Notes: generated by a model from the sequence alone, not told the origin. A stretch of 64,000 nucleotides of DNA from Kribbella sp. NBC_00382 (GCF_036067295.1 NZ_CP107954.1:3286001-3350000), one strand, 5' to 3'. Positions 26,038 to 34,550 are shown, counted from the first letter of the stretch. Made by a program: numbers and translations.

Positions 26038-26364
26038 CCCCGGGGTGCGGTCAGCGCCGATCTTCTGGGTGACTTGCTCTGGTACAACGACGGGAACCGG
26101 GTGACCTCGTCACCGCGCAGCCTGAGATCAAGGTGCTCGACGGCCTGGCTGAGCTCGGGTACGCGGCCGCGCCGGCATCGCGGACCGCCACGCATCCACA
26201 ACTCTCGCGAAACACCCCAAATCGCCTGGGTAACCGCTTGCCGTCCGAGTTCGGTATGCGCAGGCGTCCGCCCGTTGCTGTTAGCAACCAATTTCGGCTC
26301 GGAGGACTCGGTGCCGGGCCCGTCGAGATGTCGAGACTTGGGATGCCGGTTCGACGTCGCTGGT
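26038..26364. other. 327-bp intergenic region without a supported gene
   Basis: The stretch between the MerR and SRPBCC genes has open frames on both strands but none with family resemblance or a good ribosome-binding site. One plus-strand frame (26104-26370) has a fragment QPEIKVLDGLAELGYAAAP that looks protein-like and could be a gene remnant; not assigned. Confidence 0.4.
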
Positions 26365-26865
26365 ATGGATGACTACGGAGTGACCGGGGCGACGGTTGAG
26401 GTTCAGGTGCTGGTCGGGGTGCCGGTGGCGGAGGTTTGGCGGGCGATCACCGATGTGGCGGGGTACGGGCGGTGGAGTCCCGAGTGCGTGTACGGCGCCT
26501 GGGTGGATGGGGCTGACGGGCCGGCGGTGGGGGCTTGGTTCGAGGCGCGGAACGAGTTCGCGGATGGGTTCAAGACCGAGGTGCAGTGCCGGGTGACGGT
26601 TGCGGAGGAGCCGGTTCGGTTCGGGTGGGACGTGTTCGGCGGGGAGGCTGAGCATTTCGCGCATTGGGAGTACGAGTTGGTGGCGCGCGGCGAGGAGACG
26701 TTGGTCCGGCAGTGGTTCACCCATGGACCGGGGGACAGCGGGATGCGGAAAGGGGTGCTGGCTGACCCTGCTCGGGCGGCGGAGACGAAGCAGGGGCGGC
26801 TCGACGAGCTCGGGCGCAACATGGAGCGGACGATCGCGGCGATGGTGCAGAGCTTGCGGGTTTAG
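26365..26865 (+). CDS. SRPBCC (START/polyketide cyclase-like) family protein
   Basis: A 166-residue protein starting MDDYGVTGATVEVQVLVG. The helix-grip fold is suggested by VPVAEVWRAITDVAGYGRWSP, the internal beta strands and the long C-terminal helix RLDELGRNMERTIAAMVQSL. The family binds hydrophobic ligands and this member has no assigned reaction. The longer open frame upstream to 26074 is not protein-like. Its 3' end overlaps the tail of the convergent formate dehydrogenase remnant by four bases. Confidence 0.8.
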   Translation: MDDYGVTGATVEVQVLVGVPVAEVWRAITDVAGYGRWSPECVYGAWVDGADGPAVGAWFEARNEFADGFKTEVQCRVTVAEEPVRFGWDVFGGEAEHFAHWEYELVARGEETLVRQWFTHGPGDSGMRKGVLADPARAAETKQGRLDELGRNMERTIAAMVQSLRV

Positions 26866-27309
26866 ACGCCCCACGGGCGGATGCCCGGATCCATCGGCAG
26901 CAGCCGAGCGGCAATAGCCTCCGATGGCCCTGGACCGACCACAGCAAACGCACGTGGTCTCCCCGAAGCCGATCCCGGTACGCCGTTTCGCATGCGCCGC
27001 AGGCTCCTCCGCACCGAGGGACCGGCACGCCTCGGCCTGGCAGGTCCGCAGCGTCATCCGGCCCGCCGGTTCGCGCCGGAAGTCACGGTAGAAGGTGACC
27101 ACGCCATGGACCTCGGCGACGGAGAAGTTGAGCACGTCCGCGATCACGGGTACATCGAGCTGATCGACGTACCCGAGCTCTTCCTGGACCGCATGCAGGA
27201 TCGGTATCAGCGCACCCCGCAGACCGCGCAGCTCGGTGGCGATCTCGGGCACACGATCGGCGCGCCCGGGGATCGGGAGGGGAGGCGGGGACGTGACTTC
27301 GGCAGTCAT
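26862..27309 (-). pseudogene. Broken NAD-dependent formate dehydrogenase gamma (NuoE-like) gene
   Basis: The first 118 or so codons match the NuoE/FDH-gamma thioredoxin-like [2Fe-2S] family: ALIPILHAVQEELGYVDQ, VHGVVTFYRDFR and the first cysteine pair TCQAEAC. Homology stops at GIGFGET, before the second cysteine pair needed for the cluster. The same frame runs on antisense to the SRPBCC gene, while a shifted frame ends neatly at TAA 26862. No alpha or beta subunit genes are nearby. Best read as truncated or frameshifted and non-functional; a small remnant protein cannot be excluded. Confidence 0.7.
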
Positions 27310-27354
27310 ATGTCGACTGTCCCCGGCGGCTACTCCACGGTCAAAGCAAACCTA

Positions 27355-27383
27355 CCTATGACGCGATAGGCGTCAACTATCAA
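27355..27383 (-). promoter_or_regulatory. Possible promoter/operator of the formate dehydrogenase remnant
   Basis: The minus strand reads GATAGTTGACGCCTATCGCG followed by TCATAGG. It contains the inverted repeat GACGC-CTATC-GCGTC and flanking ATAG motifs 46-74 bases before the remnant start. It looks like a retained regulator site; the regulator is not in the window. Confidence 0.35.
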
Positions 27384-27455
27384 CTGCCCTTATTGCTAAG
27401 CACATCATTGAGAGGAGGGCGGCGGGCCGGCCAAGGGCGTGCCACAGGCCGTTGC

Positions 27456-30400
27456 CTATGTAACGCTTCCACTCCCGGAGGAACTAACCATTTCAACTCC
27501 TGTCAGTTCGAAATCGATCCAGGGATTTGCTGCATCGACTCGATAATTCTGATTGCGGCGATACTCCGCGAGGTATGGCAGAAGAACGGAGCTATAGCTC
27601 TCCTGGCGTCGGTTGATCACGATCGATGCGAAAATGCCCACCGCGGTAATTCCTGTGGCAGTTCCAATTGAAATTGACCATCGAGTTAGGTCCGCGACAA
27701 AGAAGATCAAGGAAAGAGCGTCAATCAGAAGAAAAATGAGTACCAGGACAGGCACGAACAAGCTCTGATCGAACCACTTCATTGACTTGTGCAAACGAGA
27801 GGCCGGCCGCTTACCCATCAATCGAGAATCCGCCAGACCAAAGACAGCGGAGCCAATGGCCAAGGTAGTAAGACTGCCAAAACACATCACATCAACGATT
27901 TTCGGTCCTGTGTTTGGATAATCTCCCCAGAGAGACAGGGCCCTATACAGCATTAGCAGTGTGCCGACGACGAATAGCGAGACCAAACAGGCTATCAAGA
28001 TACCTTCCCCGCCATCTGAACGTTCACCACGTAGTGTAGTTGTGGTCCAGTGCTTTTTGGTCAATTTTCGGCGTGTTCCCTTGTCTAGAAGGGCGTCGCC
28101 GATCATTGCATATTGGATAGGTGCCGAGGAGTGTTGGAACACGGATTTTTGCTGGCCGGATAGGTCGGATTCGCCGAGGAAGAGATCAATGATCCGCTTC
28201 ACTATTGCCGGCTTCTCGATGGAAGCAAATTCTAGCAAGCCCGGTAGGGGCAGCCTAGCGCGGTGAGGTTGAATCTCCGGATCCCTCCGCAGGCCTTCGA
28301 CTGCGGCACGCGTTAACTCAAGGGCATCGGCGGACATGACGGGTGTGCTTCGATCCGATTCATGATTTAGGGAAACGATAGCGATAGCAATACGCTGATC
28401 GATGATCACCGATTTCGGAGCGTGGTCTCCAGTGTCATTGCTGACAAGCCATACTACTCGCCCAATTGTGGTAGTAGCCGGCTCGACTTTGGAGGCGAAA
28501 GGGGCCCAGACCCAATCCGTCGTCGGAGGAATTTCGATATCGGCTGGCGTTGTATCAGCAAGCCTATCTACCACTTCGGCGTGACGTACAAGACTTGCGA
28601 CCCACCATGCCGCACGAAATGCGACATCTGAATCGTCCCAGATTAGTGTCACCAGGGCATTTGCTGCAGCGGCTGTTGCGATTTCACCGAGGTCGTCGAC
28701 CGAGCGAGTGTCCCCTTTGGCTGCTGCTGCTCTCAGTGCCGGTATGGCCTGCTCGCCCATCGTGCGGAGAGCGGATCTGGCTGACTCATGTTCCTGGATC
28801 TTCCGTCCAAGAATCGCTGCAGCTTCGGTTCGGCGTGTTGCCGCCAGTACGCGAGCCGCAGGCGCGATAGATTCGCCTTCTGCTCGGAACAATTCAATAA
28901 CTTGATTAAGAACAGCGGCGCCTCTCGGGCGTTCGTCAGACGCCACAGCGCCGAGCGCCAACTCTGCGGCACGGTTAGAAGAATTGGTCTTAAGTCCGTT
29001 GATGAAGTGGCTGATGACATCGTCCGCCATCTCTGTTGCAATATTCTTAGCCTCGGCGACACATTGGAGAGCAAGAATTTTTTCCTCCTCGCTTCCATTG
29101 AATAGCTCGTGCACGACCGCTGTGCAGTCCAGGCTAGTCACTCCACACCAAAGCCTTACTGTTTCGCGCCAGCCGGCGCGGTCTGCTCGATATCCTCGCA
29201 GAAGCTCGTTTGGATCATTACGGAGCTCGTTTGCTGCTAAGTATTCTTGTAGAGTGAGGTGGCGAAAGGCATAACGCGCCGAATTGCCTCCGAGATCTAC
29301 TAGGAGCTGACTCCGCTCAACAATCTCGTTGATTAATGGCCAGATGTCAGAGTCTCGGAGGTTTAGACGTTTTCCCAATTCTTTCATGAGGTCGAGTAAC
29401 TGCATCCGATCGATCGTCTTTCGATCGGGCTGATCAGGAGCATTGAATTGGAGCGCAAGGGCGACTGTTTGAAGGGCTGCCCGTTTGTCGGCAGCATCAT
29501 AAATCGACAGAGCATCGTGCCTCGCGAGGTCACGGTCCCTCCTGAGCAGATGGTCTACTGCGTCGTCGTAGAAAGCTGAACGCGAGGTAGGTAGGGTTCG
29601 TCCCGAGCGCGTGAAGACTTCGATCTGCAGATGGATCATCATGGTCAGTAGAAGGGGACTGCCAGCCAGCCTCATCAGTTGTGGGTTCTCAGCGAGTGTA
29701 CGAAAGAACCGATCGGCTTCTTCTGAGGTGAGACCAGGCCATTTCGCAAGAAGGCGTCGAATCCCGGCATCATCGAAATCTGTTATCGTTACCGTCTGTG
29801 CGAAGTCGGGAGACAACTGCCCGGTGTATACGGCGGCTCTGCAGGTCACAATGATCTTGGTTTGATGCCACTCGCTCGAAAAGTCTTTGATAAGGTTTAT
29901 AACCTGCGTCTGACTATTGCGAGCGACTTCGTCGAGGCCGTCAAATAGAATCAATAGACGGCCTTCTCTTAGAGCTGCCTCAACGGCGCCCTCTCGACTC
30001 TCTATCCCTCTGCGTTTGAATTCTTGCGCGATCAGTTCCGTCAAGGAGTCTTCGTCGGAATTGCATCTGTGCAGCTCGACTAGGACGGGTACTATTGTAG
30101 CGAATGGCCACTTCGCCCAGCTGGTGAGAAGGTGCTTCATAAGAAGAGATTTTCCCGCGCCGGGCTCGCCCAGGGCGACTATTCGATGAGGCGATAAAAT
30201 AAGTCTGTCAACGCTTTTCCGGTGGCCGTCGTCTAGGTACTGCAATGAGACATAGATTTCGCTAACATTGACTGCGCCGTCTCTCCTGAATCCAAGTGCG
30301 TGTCGGCTATACTGCTCCTGAATGGCTCGACGGTAGCGCCTAACTGCTCGCCGGTTGAGGAGGCTACGCCTGAACAGTTTGAGGAAGAATGGCGCAGATC

Positions 30401-30515
30401 TTGCGCCGAGTTCCTGGAAGAACCTTCCAAAATATTGTTTTGTGATCCAAATTAGAACCACAAGGAGCAGTATCCATCCGGTATATGGGACTATCGTGGA
30501 TAGTTTTGCGACCAT
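27456..30515 (-). CDS. Membrane-anchored NACHT-family STAND NTPase
   Basis: A 1,019-residue protein from ATG 30515 (a TTG at 30530 is also possible). One N-terminal membrane helix lies at about residues 10-30. The NTPase has Walker A GEPGAGKS (116-123) and Walker B RLLILFDGLDEV (about 186-197), followed by winged-helix and alpha-helical repeat regions (for example RRTEAAAILGRKIQEH). Four hydrophobic helices occupy about residues 840-990. NACHT STAND ATPases oligomerise on sensing a trigger, and several bacterial members defend against phage. The gene is visibly AT-richer than its neighbours and sits next to a broken gene, suggesting transfer. The trigger and effector output are unknown; the C-terminal membrane helices could be the effector. 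Confidence 0.88.
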   Translation of the reverse strand: MVAKLSTIVPYTGWILLLVVLIWITKQYFGRFFQELGARSAPFFLKLFRRSLLNRRAVRRYRRAIQEQYSRHALGFRRDGAVNVSEIYVSLQYLDDGHRKSVDRLILSPHRIVALGEPGAGKSLLMKHLLTSWAKWPFATIVPVLVELHRCNSDEDSLTELIAQEFKRRGIESREGAVEAALREGRLLILFDGLDEVARNSQTQVINLIKDFSSEWHQTKIIVTCRAAVYTGQLSPDFAQTVTITDFDDAGIRRLLAKWPGLTSEEADRFFRTLAENPQLMRLAGSPLLLTMMIHLQIEVFTRSGRTLPTSRSAFYDDAVDHLLRRDRDLARHDALSIYDAADKRAALQTVALALQFNAPDQPDRKTIDRMQLLDLMKELGKRLNLRDSDIWPLINEIVERSQLLVDLGGNSARYAFRHLTLQEYLAANELRNDPNELLRGYRADRAGWRETVRLWCGVTSLDCTAVVHELFNGSEEEKILALQCVAEAKNIATEMADDVISHFINGLKTNSSNRAAELALGAVASDERPRGAAVLNQVIELFRAEGESIAPAARVLAATRRTEAAAILGRKIQEHESARSALRTMGEQAIPALRAAAAKGDTRSVDDLGEIATAAAANALVTLIWDDSDVAFRAAWWVASLVRHAEVVDRLADTTPADIEIPPTTDWVWAPFASKVEPATTTIGRVVWLVSNDTGDHAPKSVIIDQRIAIAIVSLNHESDRSTPVMSADALELTRAAVEGLRRDPEIQPHRARLPLPGLLEFASIEKPAIVKRIIDLFLGESDLSGQQKSVFQHSSAPIQYAMIGDALLDKGTRRKLTKKHWTTTTLRGERSDGGEGILIACLVSLFVVGTLLMLYRALSLWGDYPNTGPKIVDVMCFGSLTTLAIGSAVFGLADSRLMGKRPASRLHKSMKWFDQSLFVPVLVLIFLLIDALSLIFFVADLTRWSISIGTATGITAVGIFASIVINRRQESYSSVLLPYLAEYRRNQNYRVDAANPWIDFELTGVEMVSSSGSGSVT

Positions 30516-30850
30516 AGGCTGCGTAGACAAGGCTCTAATCCCCCCACCTCAGCGAACCGTCCGCGTACAGCGGAAGCGACTCGACATGTCACTGAGGTCG
30601 CTTAGCCTGCCGCTACGAGAGGTTGTCGTCAACAGCCTAGTGGCAACGAATCCATCCCTTTCTCGGTGTTCTATGCCGCAGGGCAAGGAGTATCACTCCT
30701 AAGAGATTGCCGATTCCGAGATCGGTGGAAACGCGAGTGGCGTTGGCCTCCTGTTTTAGCGCGGCCGCACGTCGGTCTTACCCCAGTAGCCTCGTCGTGA
30801 GGCGGGTGAGATTCTGCGGATATGAGTCGAGCGCACGCGGTCGCTCGGTG
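30516..30850. other. 335-bp intergenic region upstream of the NACHT gene
   Basis: No supported gene. On the minus strand, TTGACG (30632-30627) and AGGCTA (30608-30603) with an 18-base spacer form a weak promoter candidate for the NACHT gene. Base composition shifts from AT-richer to the GC-rich style of the flanking operon here, so one boundary of the transferred segment probably lies within it. Confidence 0.4.
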
Positions 30851-31489
30851 CTAGCAGTGAGGATTGATAGGCTCTGAGGCCTTCGCGGGGCCGTAGATGG
30901 CGTGGTCGCGTTCTTCGACGAAGGCCCAGTAGCGGTCGCCGTAGGACCAGTGCCACCACTCGGTCGGGTAGTTCACCAGGCCTGCCGAGGTGAGCACATC
31001 GGCCAGCAGCGTGCGGTTGGTGCGCGCCTCGCGGCTGATGTTGGTGGCGGCGAAGAAGCAGGCGCCGTCGCTCTGCTCGGGCGTCGCGTCGATCGGCGTA
31101 CCGAGATCGAACGGGCCGTGCTCGCCGATCAGGGTGAGGTCGACGGCCGCGCCGGCGACATGCGGTGCGACCTCGACCGGCGACACGAACCGGCTCGCGA
31201 GGACATGCGCCTCGTCGTCCGAGATCCCCGGGTTGAGGACCTTCAGCTCGGCCTTGTAGCCCTCGTAGATCTCCCGCTGGCTCTCGATCGCGCGCAGCCC
31301 CTCGACCACGTGCAGCCGAATGCCGGTCGGCAGGAAGTTGTCCGCGACCGCGAGCTTGTCGGCCACACTCTCCCGGACGAACTGACGGCCCTCGGCGGAA
31401 ATACCGCGACTGAAAAGATCGACCAGCGGCTCACCACTGTCGATCGCGGGGATCCTGGTGATCCGCTCGTCGCTCAGCAGCACGGTCAT
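30851..31489 (-). CDS. D-alanyl-D-alanine dipeptidase (VanX/DdpX-like, M15D)
   Basis: A 212-residue zinc dipeptidase. The metal and catalytic motifs are PHVAGAAVDLTL (His and Asp ligands, H-x6-D) and PTEWWHWSYG (catalytic Glu and third ligand His). Known reaction: hydrolysis of D-Ala-D-Ala. No signal peptide, so cytoplasmic. It is last in an operon after alanine racemase, D-Ala-D-Ala ligase and a small ORF. Its ATG overlaps the stop of that ORF (ATGA), and its Shine-Dalgarno and start lie inside a strong hairpin. No vanH or separate vanA-type gene is nearby, so a wall-recycling or nutrient role is as likely as glycopeptide resistance. Confidence 0.9.
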   Translation of the reverse strand: MTVLLSDERITRIPAIDSGEPLVDLFSRGISAEGRQFVRESVADKLAVADNFLPTGIRLHVVEGLRAIESQREIYEGYKAELKVLNPGISDDEAHVLASRFVSPVEVAPHVAGAAVDLTLIGEHGPFDLGTPIDATPEQSDGACFFAATNISREARTNRTLLADVLTSAGLVNYPTEWWHWSYGDRYWAFVEERDHAIYGPAKASEPINPHC

Positions 31490-31590
31490 GGGGCCTCCCG
31501 GTCTGGACTGAGGAGCGAAGCGACGAGGGAAGACCGGGAGTTTAGCCCCATGACCCGCCGAGCCGGAGGCGAGGCCAAAAGCACTGTCAT
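31486..31590 (-). CDS. 34-residue small ORF coupling ddl to the dipeptidase gene
   Basis: The start overlaps the ddl stop (ATGA, 31590-31587) and the stop overlaps the dipeptidase start (ATGA, 31489-31486). The product begins MTVLLASPPARRVMG; the next gene begins MTVLLSDER, so the first five residues are the same. Ribosomes reading it would pass through the 5' arm and loop of the hairpin hiding the next start. It is either a leader that opens that hairpin or a relic of a duplicated gene start. There is no homology to a known protein. Confidence 0.55.
   Translation of the reverse strand: MTVLLASPPARRVMGLNSRSSLVASLLSPDREAP
31487..31552 (-). promoter_or_regulatory. Hairpin sequestering the dipeptidase ribosome-binding site and ATG
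   Basis: On the minus-strand RNA, CATGGGGC (31552-31545) pairs with GCCCCATG (31494-31487) and CTCCCGGTCT (31540-31531) pairs with AGACCGGGAG (31504-31495), with a 4-base bulge and 26-base loop. The 3' arm contains the Shine-Dalgarno GGGAGG and the ATG of the dipeptidase gene. Confidence 0.8.
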
Positions 31591-32558
31591 GCGGTGGGCT
31601 TTACCGCAGCTGTGCGGATCAGGTTGTCGACGACCTGGGCGTACGTCAGCCCGGCCGCCGCCCACATCCGCGGGAACTGCGACATCGCGGTGAAGCCGGG
31701 GAAGGTGTTGATCTCGTTGACCAGCGGCTTGCCGTCGGCCGGGACGAAGAAGTCCACCCGGGCCAGTCCCTGGCAACCGAGCGCGTCGAAGACCTCGAGC
31801 GCCGTACGCCGGAGCTGCTCGGTCAACTCAGGATCGGTCGGCGCCGGTACGACGAACTTGGTGGCCCCACTGTCGTACTTGGCGGCCGCGTTGAAGAACG
31901 GCTGATCGGGGTCGGCGTGGATCTCCAGCGCCGGCGCGACATCTACGCGACCGTCGGGGAACTCCATCACGGAGAGGTCGATCTCGCGGCCGTTGATCTC
32001 CTGCTCGACCAGGACATGCGGGTCCAACTCGGCCGCCACGGCCAGCGCTGCCTCGAGCGTCTGCAGGTCGGTGGCCCGGGTGACCCCGAAGCTCGAACCG
32101 CCGCTGCCCGGCTTGACGAAGACGGGGAACTCGATGTCGGCGGCCTTCAACCGCTGGATGACCGCCTCGGCGTCCTTGAGGTCCGCGCCGCGAACGGTGA
32201 TCCCCGGCGTCACCGGGATGCCCTGCGCGCGCAGGATGCCCTTGGTCAGGTGCTTGTCGAGCCCGACGGCGCTCGCGGCCACACCGCTACCGACGTACGG
32301 GACGTGCAGTTGATCCAGGAAGCCCTGGATGACGCCGTCCTCGCCGCCCTCGCCGTGCAGCGCGGGGATCACCACGTCGCAGTCCTGCAGCAGCGCGATC
32401 GCCTCGGCCTGGCCGCCTTGCCAGTAGCCCTCGGGGTCGAGGACCAGCCGGACGACCTCGTGTCCGGACTCCTCCGCCGCCTCGGCGATGCCGCGCCCGC
32501 TCGCGAGTGACACCTCGTGTTCCGGGCTGGCACCGCCACTGATCACGACGACCTTCAC
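31587..32558 (-). CDS. ddl: D-alanine--D-alanine ligase
   Basis: A 323-residue ATP-grasp ligase joining two D-alanines for peptidoglycan. Visible: N-terminal VVVISGGASPEHEVSLASG with the substrate-binding Glu; ATP-grasp FVKPGSGGSSFGV; omega-loop AAKYDSGATKFV keeping the Lys-Tyr pair typical of D-Ala-D-Ala rather than D-Ala-D-Lac ligases; and metal site LVNEINTFPGF. Its start overlaps the racemase stop by four bases and its stop overlaps the small ORF, giving a tightly coupled operon. Specificity is inferred from the Tyr; D-Ser use cannot be excluded. Confidence 0.93.
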   Translation of the reverse strand: MKVVVISGGASPEHEVSLASGRGIAEAAEESGHEVVRLVLDPEGYWQGGQAEAIALLQDCDVVIPALHGEGGEDGVIQGFLDQLHVPYVGSGVAASAVGLDKHLTKGILRAQGIPVTPGITVRGADLKDAEAVIQRLKAADIEFPVFVKPGSGGSSFGVTRATDLQTLEAALAVAAELDPHVLVEQEINGREIDLSVMEFPDGRVDVAPALEIHADPDQPFFNAAAKYDSGATKFVVPAPTDPELTEQLRRTALEVFDALGCQGLARVDFFVPADGKPLVNEINTFPGFTAMSQFPRMWAAAGLTYAQVVDNLIRTAAVKPTA

Positions 32559-33691
32559 CGCTGGGTCCCTTCGACGTAACGACGCGGGACGCGATTGCCG
32601 AGCCCGCAGTAGATTTCATGGGGAATGGTTCCGGCCCACCGGGCCCAGTCGTCGGCCGTCGGCTCGCCGGAATCACCGGTGCCGAAGACGATCACCGGCG
32701 TACCGGCCTCGAGCGGCATATCACCCGCGTCGATGACGAACTGGTCCATCGTGACCCGGCCGATGATCGGCATCCGGACGCCCCGGACGAGCACGCTGGC
32801 CCGGCCACCGGTGTTGCGCGGGATGCCGTCGGCGTACCCGATCGGGACCAGCGCGACCGTGGTGTCCCGCTCGGCGATGAAGTCATGGCCGTACGAGACG
32901 CCCTCGCCGGCCCGGATCCGGCGGACCTGGACGACCTTGCTGACGAACTGCATCGGCTGGCGCAGCCCGGCGTCGACTTCGTCGATGCCGAACACGCCGG
33001 CGCCGATCCGGACCATGTTGCAGTCCGGTGCGTCGAGGGTGAGCGCGCCGGAGGAGTTCGCCAGGTGCACGTACTCGGGGTCCAGACCCGCTCGGCGGGC
33101 CAGCGTGACGCCGGTGCGCAGGAGTTCTAGCTGCTTCTTGCTGTGCGACCCGTCCAGCTCGTCGCCGTGGGACAGGTGCGACCAGATGCCGCGGACCTTG
33201 AGCACGCCGAGCGACTCGTAGTGGGCAGCTGCGCGAGTCAGCTCGATCCACTGGTCGGGGGCGCTGCCGCCGCGGTGCATACCGGTATCGAGCTTGAGGT
33301 GCACGTTGTGCACGTTCGGCGCCGAGGCGATCTGCTGCAGCTCGGCGACGGTGGAGACGCTCACATCGATGTCCGTGAGCAGCAGCAGTTCGGAGGCGTC
33401 GTACAGCCAGATCATGATCGGCTCGGTGATACCGGCGGCGCGCAACTGGAGGGCCTCGTCGGCGCGAGCGACACCGAGCCAGGTGGCGCCGGCCTCGATC
33501 GCCGCGGTGGCGACCTGGACCGCGCCGTGGTTGAAGGCGTCGGCCTTGACGATGGCCATCACCTCGGTGCCCGGCCGGATCCGCTTGGCCAGGGTCTTCA
33601 CGTTGTCCCGGACGACCGACAGGTCGATGACCGTCTCGGCCAGGCCCACGAAGGGGCGGACCGGGGCTGGTGCCAGGTTCATATCCGTCAT
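32555..33691 (-). CDS. alr: Alanine racemase
   Basis: About 378 residues from ATG 33691 (a TTG at 33706 and ATG 33682 are alternatives). PLP-dependent, fold type III: Lys in MAIVKADAFNHGAV, with Phe replacing the usual Tyr after KADA, and the second catalytic base Tyr in GEGVSYGHDF. C-terminal residues MPIIGRVTMDQFVID complete the active site. Supplies D-Ala to the ligase of the overlapping downstream gene. No clear Shine-Dalgarno; divergent from the CGNR regulator across 194 bases. Confidence 0.95.
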   Translation of the reverse strand: MTDMNLAPAPVRPFVGLAETVIDLSVVRDNVKTLAKRIRPGTEVMAIVKADAFNHGAVQVATAAIEAGATWLGVARADEALQLRAAGITEPIMIWLYDASELLLLTDIDVSVSTVAELQQIASAPNVHNVHLKLDTGMHRGGSAPDQWIELTRAAAHYESLGVLKVRGIWSHLSHGDELDGSHSKKQLELLRTGVTLARRAGLDPEYVHLANSSGALTLDAPDCNMVRIGAGVFGIDEVDAGLRQPMQFVSKVVQVRRIRAGEGVSYGHDFIAERDTTVALVPIGYADGIPRNTGGRASVLVRGVRMPIIGRVTMDQFVIDAGDMPLEAGTPVIVFGTGDSGEPTADDWARWAGTIPHEIYCGLGNRVPRRYVEGTQR

Positions 33692-33885
33692 TGTTGTGTC
33701 CGGCAACGAGCCGACGCATCGGATCGGGGGTGGATGTTCAGCGTGGCGAGCATACGACCGTGGTACGACACGACCATGGTTCGGCTCGTCCTTTCGCTCG
33801 GAGTTTTACCTACTCTTGTCCGACGCCGCCGCGATCCTTCCGGTTCGCACCCGGACAGAGTCTTAACGTTTCGTAGGCTGACCGG

Positions 33886-34470
33886 GTGGACGCAACCGAT
33901 CATCTGAGGGACTCGCTCGCTGCGGCGGTCGCTCTGGGTAACCAATTCGGCGCACAGTGGAGCCGTGGGCGGCCGCAGAGTGCTGGTGACATCGAATCAG
34001 TAGAAGCCGTACTACGGCTCTCCTCCAAATTGTCTCAACTCGTGGATGACGACGCGCTGGCCGAATTCCAGGCCGGCGGGGCTCGTTTGTACGCCGCCCT
34101 GGCGCTGCTGGCCGATGGTTTCGTGGACGCCAGCGCCGGCCGGCTCAATGAGCTGCTGGAGGCTACTCGGGCCGCTCCACGGCTCACTCGCCCCTCCCCG
34201 CCCACCGACCTGAGTCAGGTTGGGGAGGCGCCCTGGCATCTGCACTTCGCCGCGTCCGGGGTCTCGCTGGCGAACGGCTGGCTGGCCGAGTTCGCCACCG
34301 CCGCCGCGATGCTGCTGGGCAGCTCGGAGTACGAGCTGTTGAAGCGCTGCGGAGCGGAGCGGTGTGACCTGCTCTTTCTGGATGCCACCCGCAACCACAC
34401 CCAGCGGTTCTGCTCCACCCCGTGCCAGAACCGGACGAAGGTCGCGGCGTTCCGCGCTCGCGAGAGCTAG
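33886..34470 (+). CDS. CGNR zinc-finger (ABATE) regulator
   Basis: A 194-residue protein whose C-terminal zinc finger is RCGAERCDLLFLDATRNHTQRFCSTPCQNRTKVAAF, here with CQNR in place of the typical CGNR. The N-terminal domain is helical and probably senses a stress ligand. The GTG start at 33886 lies 194 bases from the divergent racemase. A second, diverged member is at 45468. Target unknown. Confidence 0.85.
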   Translation: MDATDHLRDSLAAAVALGNQFGAQWSRGRPQSAGDIESVEAVLRLSSKLSQLVDDDALAEFQAGGARLYAALALLADGFVDASAGRLNELLEATRAAPRLTRPSPPTDLSQVGEAPWHLHFAASGVSLANGWLAEFATAAAMLLGSSEYELLKRCGAERCDLLFLDATRNHTQRFCSTPCQNRTKVAAFRARES

Positions 34471-34550
34471 CTCACATTCAGCGAGGTCACAGTCCGCAGG
34501 GCTGTCGTGTCGTACAGGTGTAACCCGAAAACACGATGAAGGAGCCCCCC

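Noticed and set aside
26074-26364. N-terminal extension of the SRPBCC protein
   Set aside because: Composition is not protein-like and the family homology begins right after ATG 26365.
26881-27369. Plus-strand frame over the formate dehydrogenase remnant
   Set aside because: It is the antisense of a recognisable NuoE-like coding segment.
30851-32558. Full glycopeptide-resistance cluster
   Set aside because: A VanX-like dipeptidase and a ligase are present, but the ligase has D-Ala-D-Ala-type residues and no vanH, vanRS or D-Lac ligase is visible.
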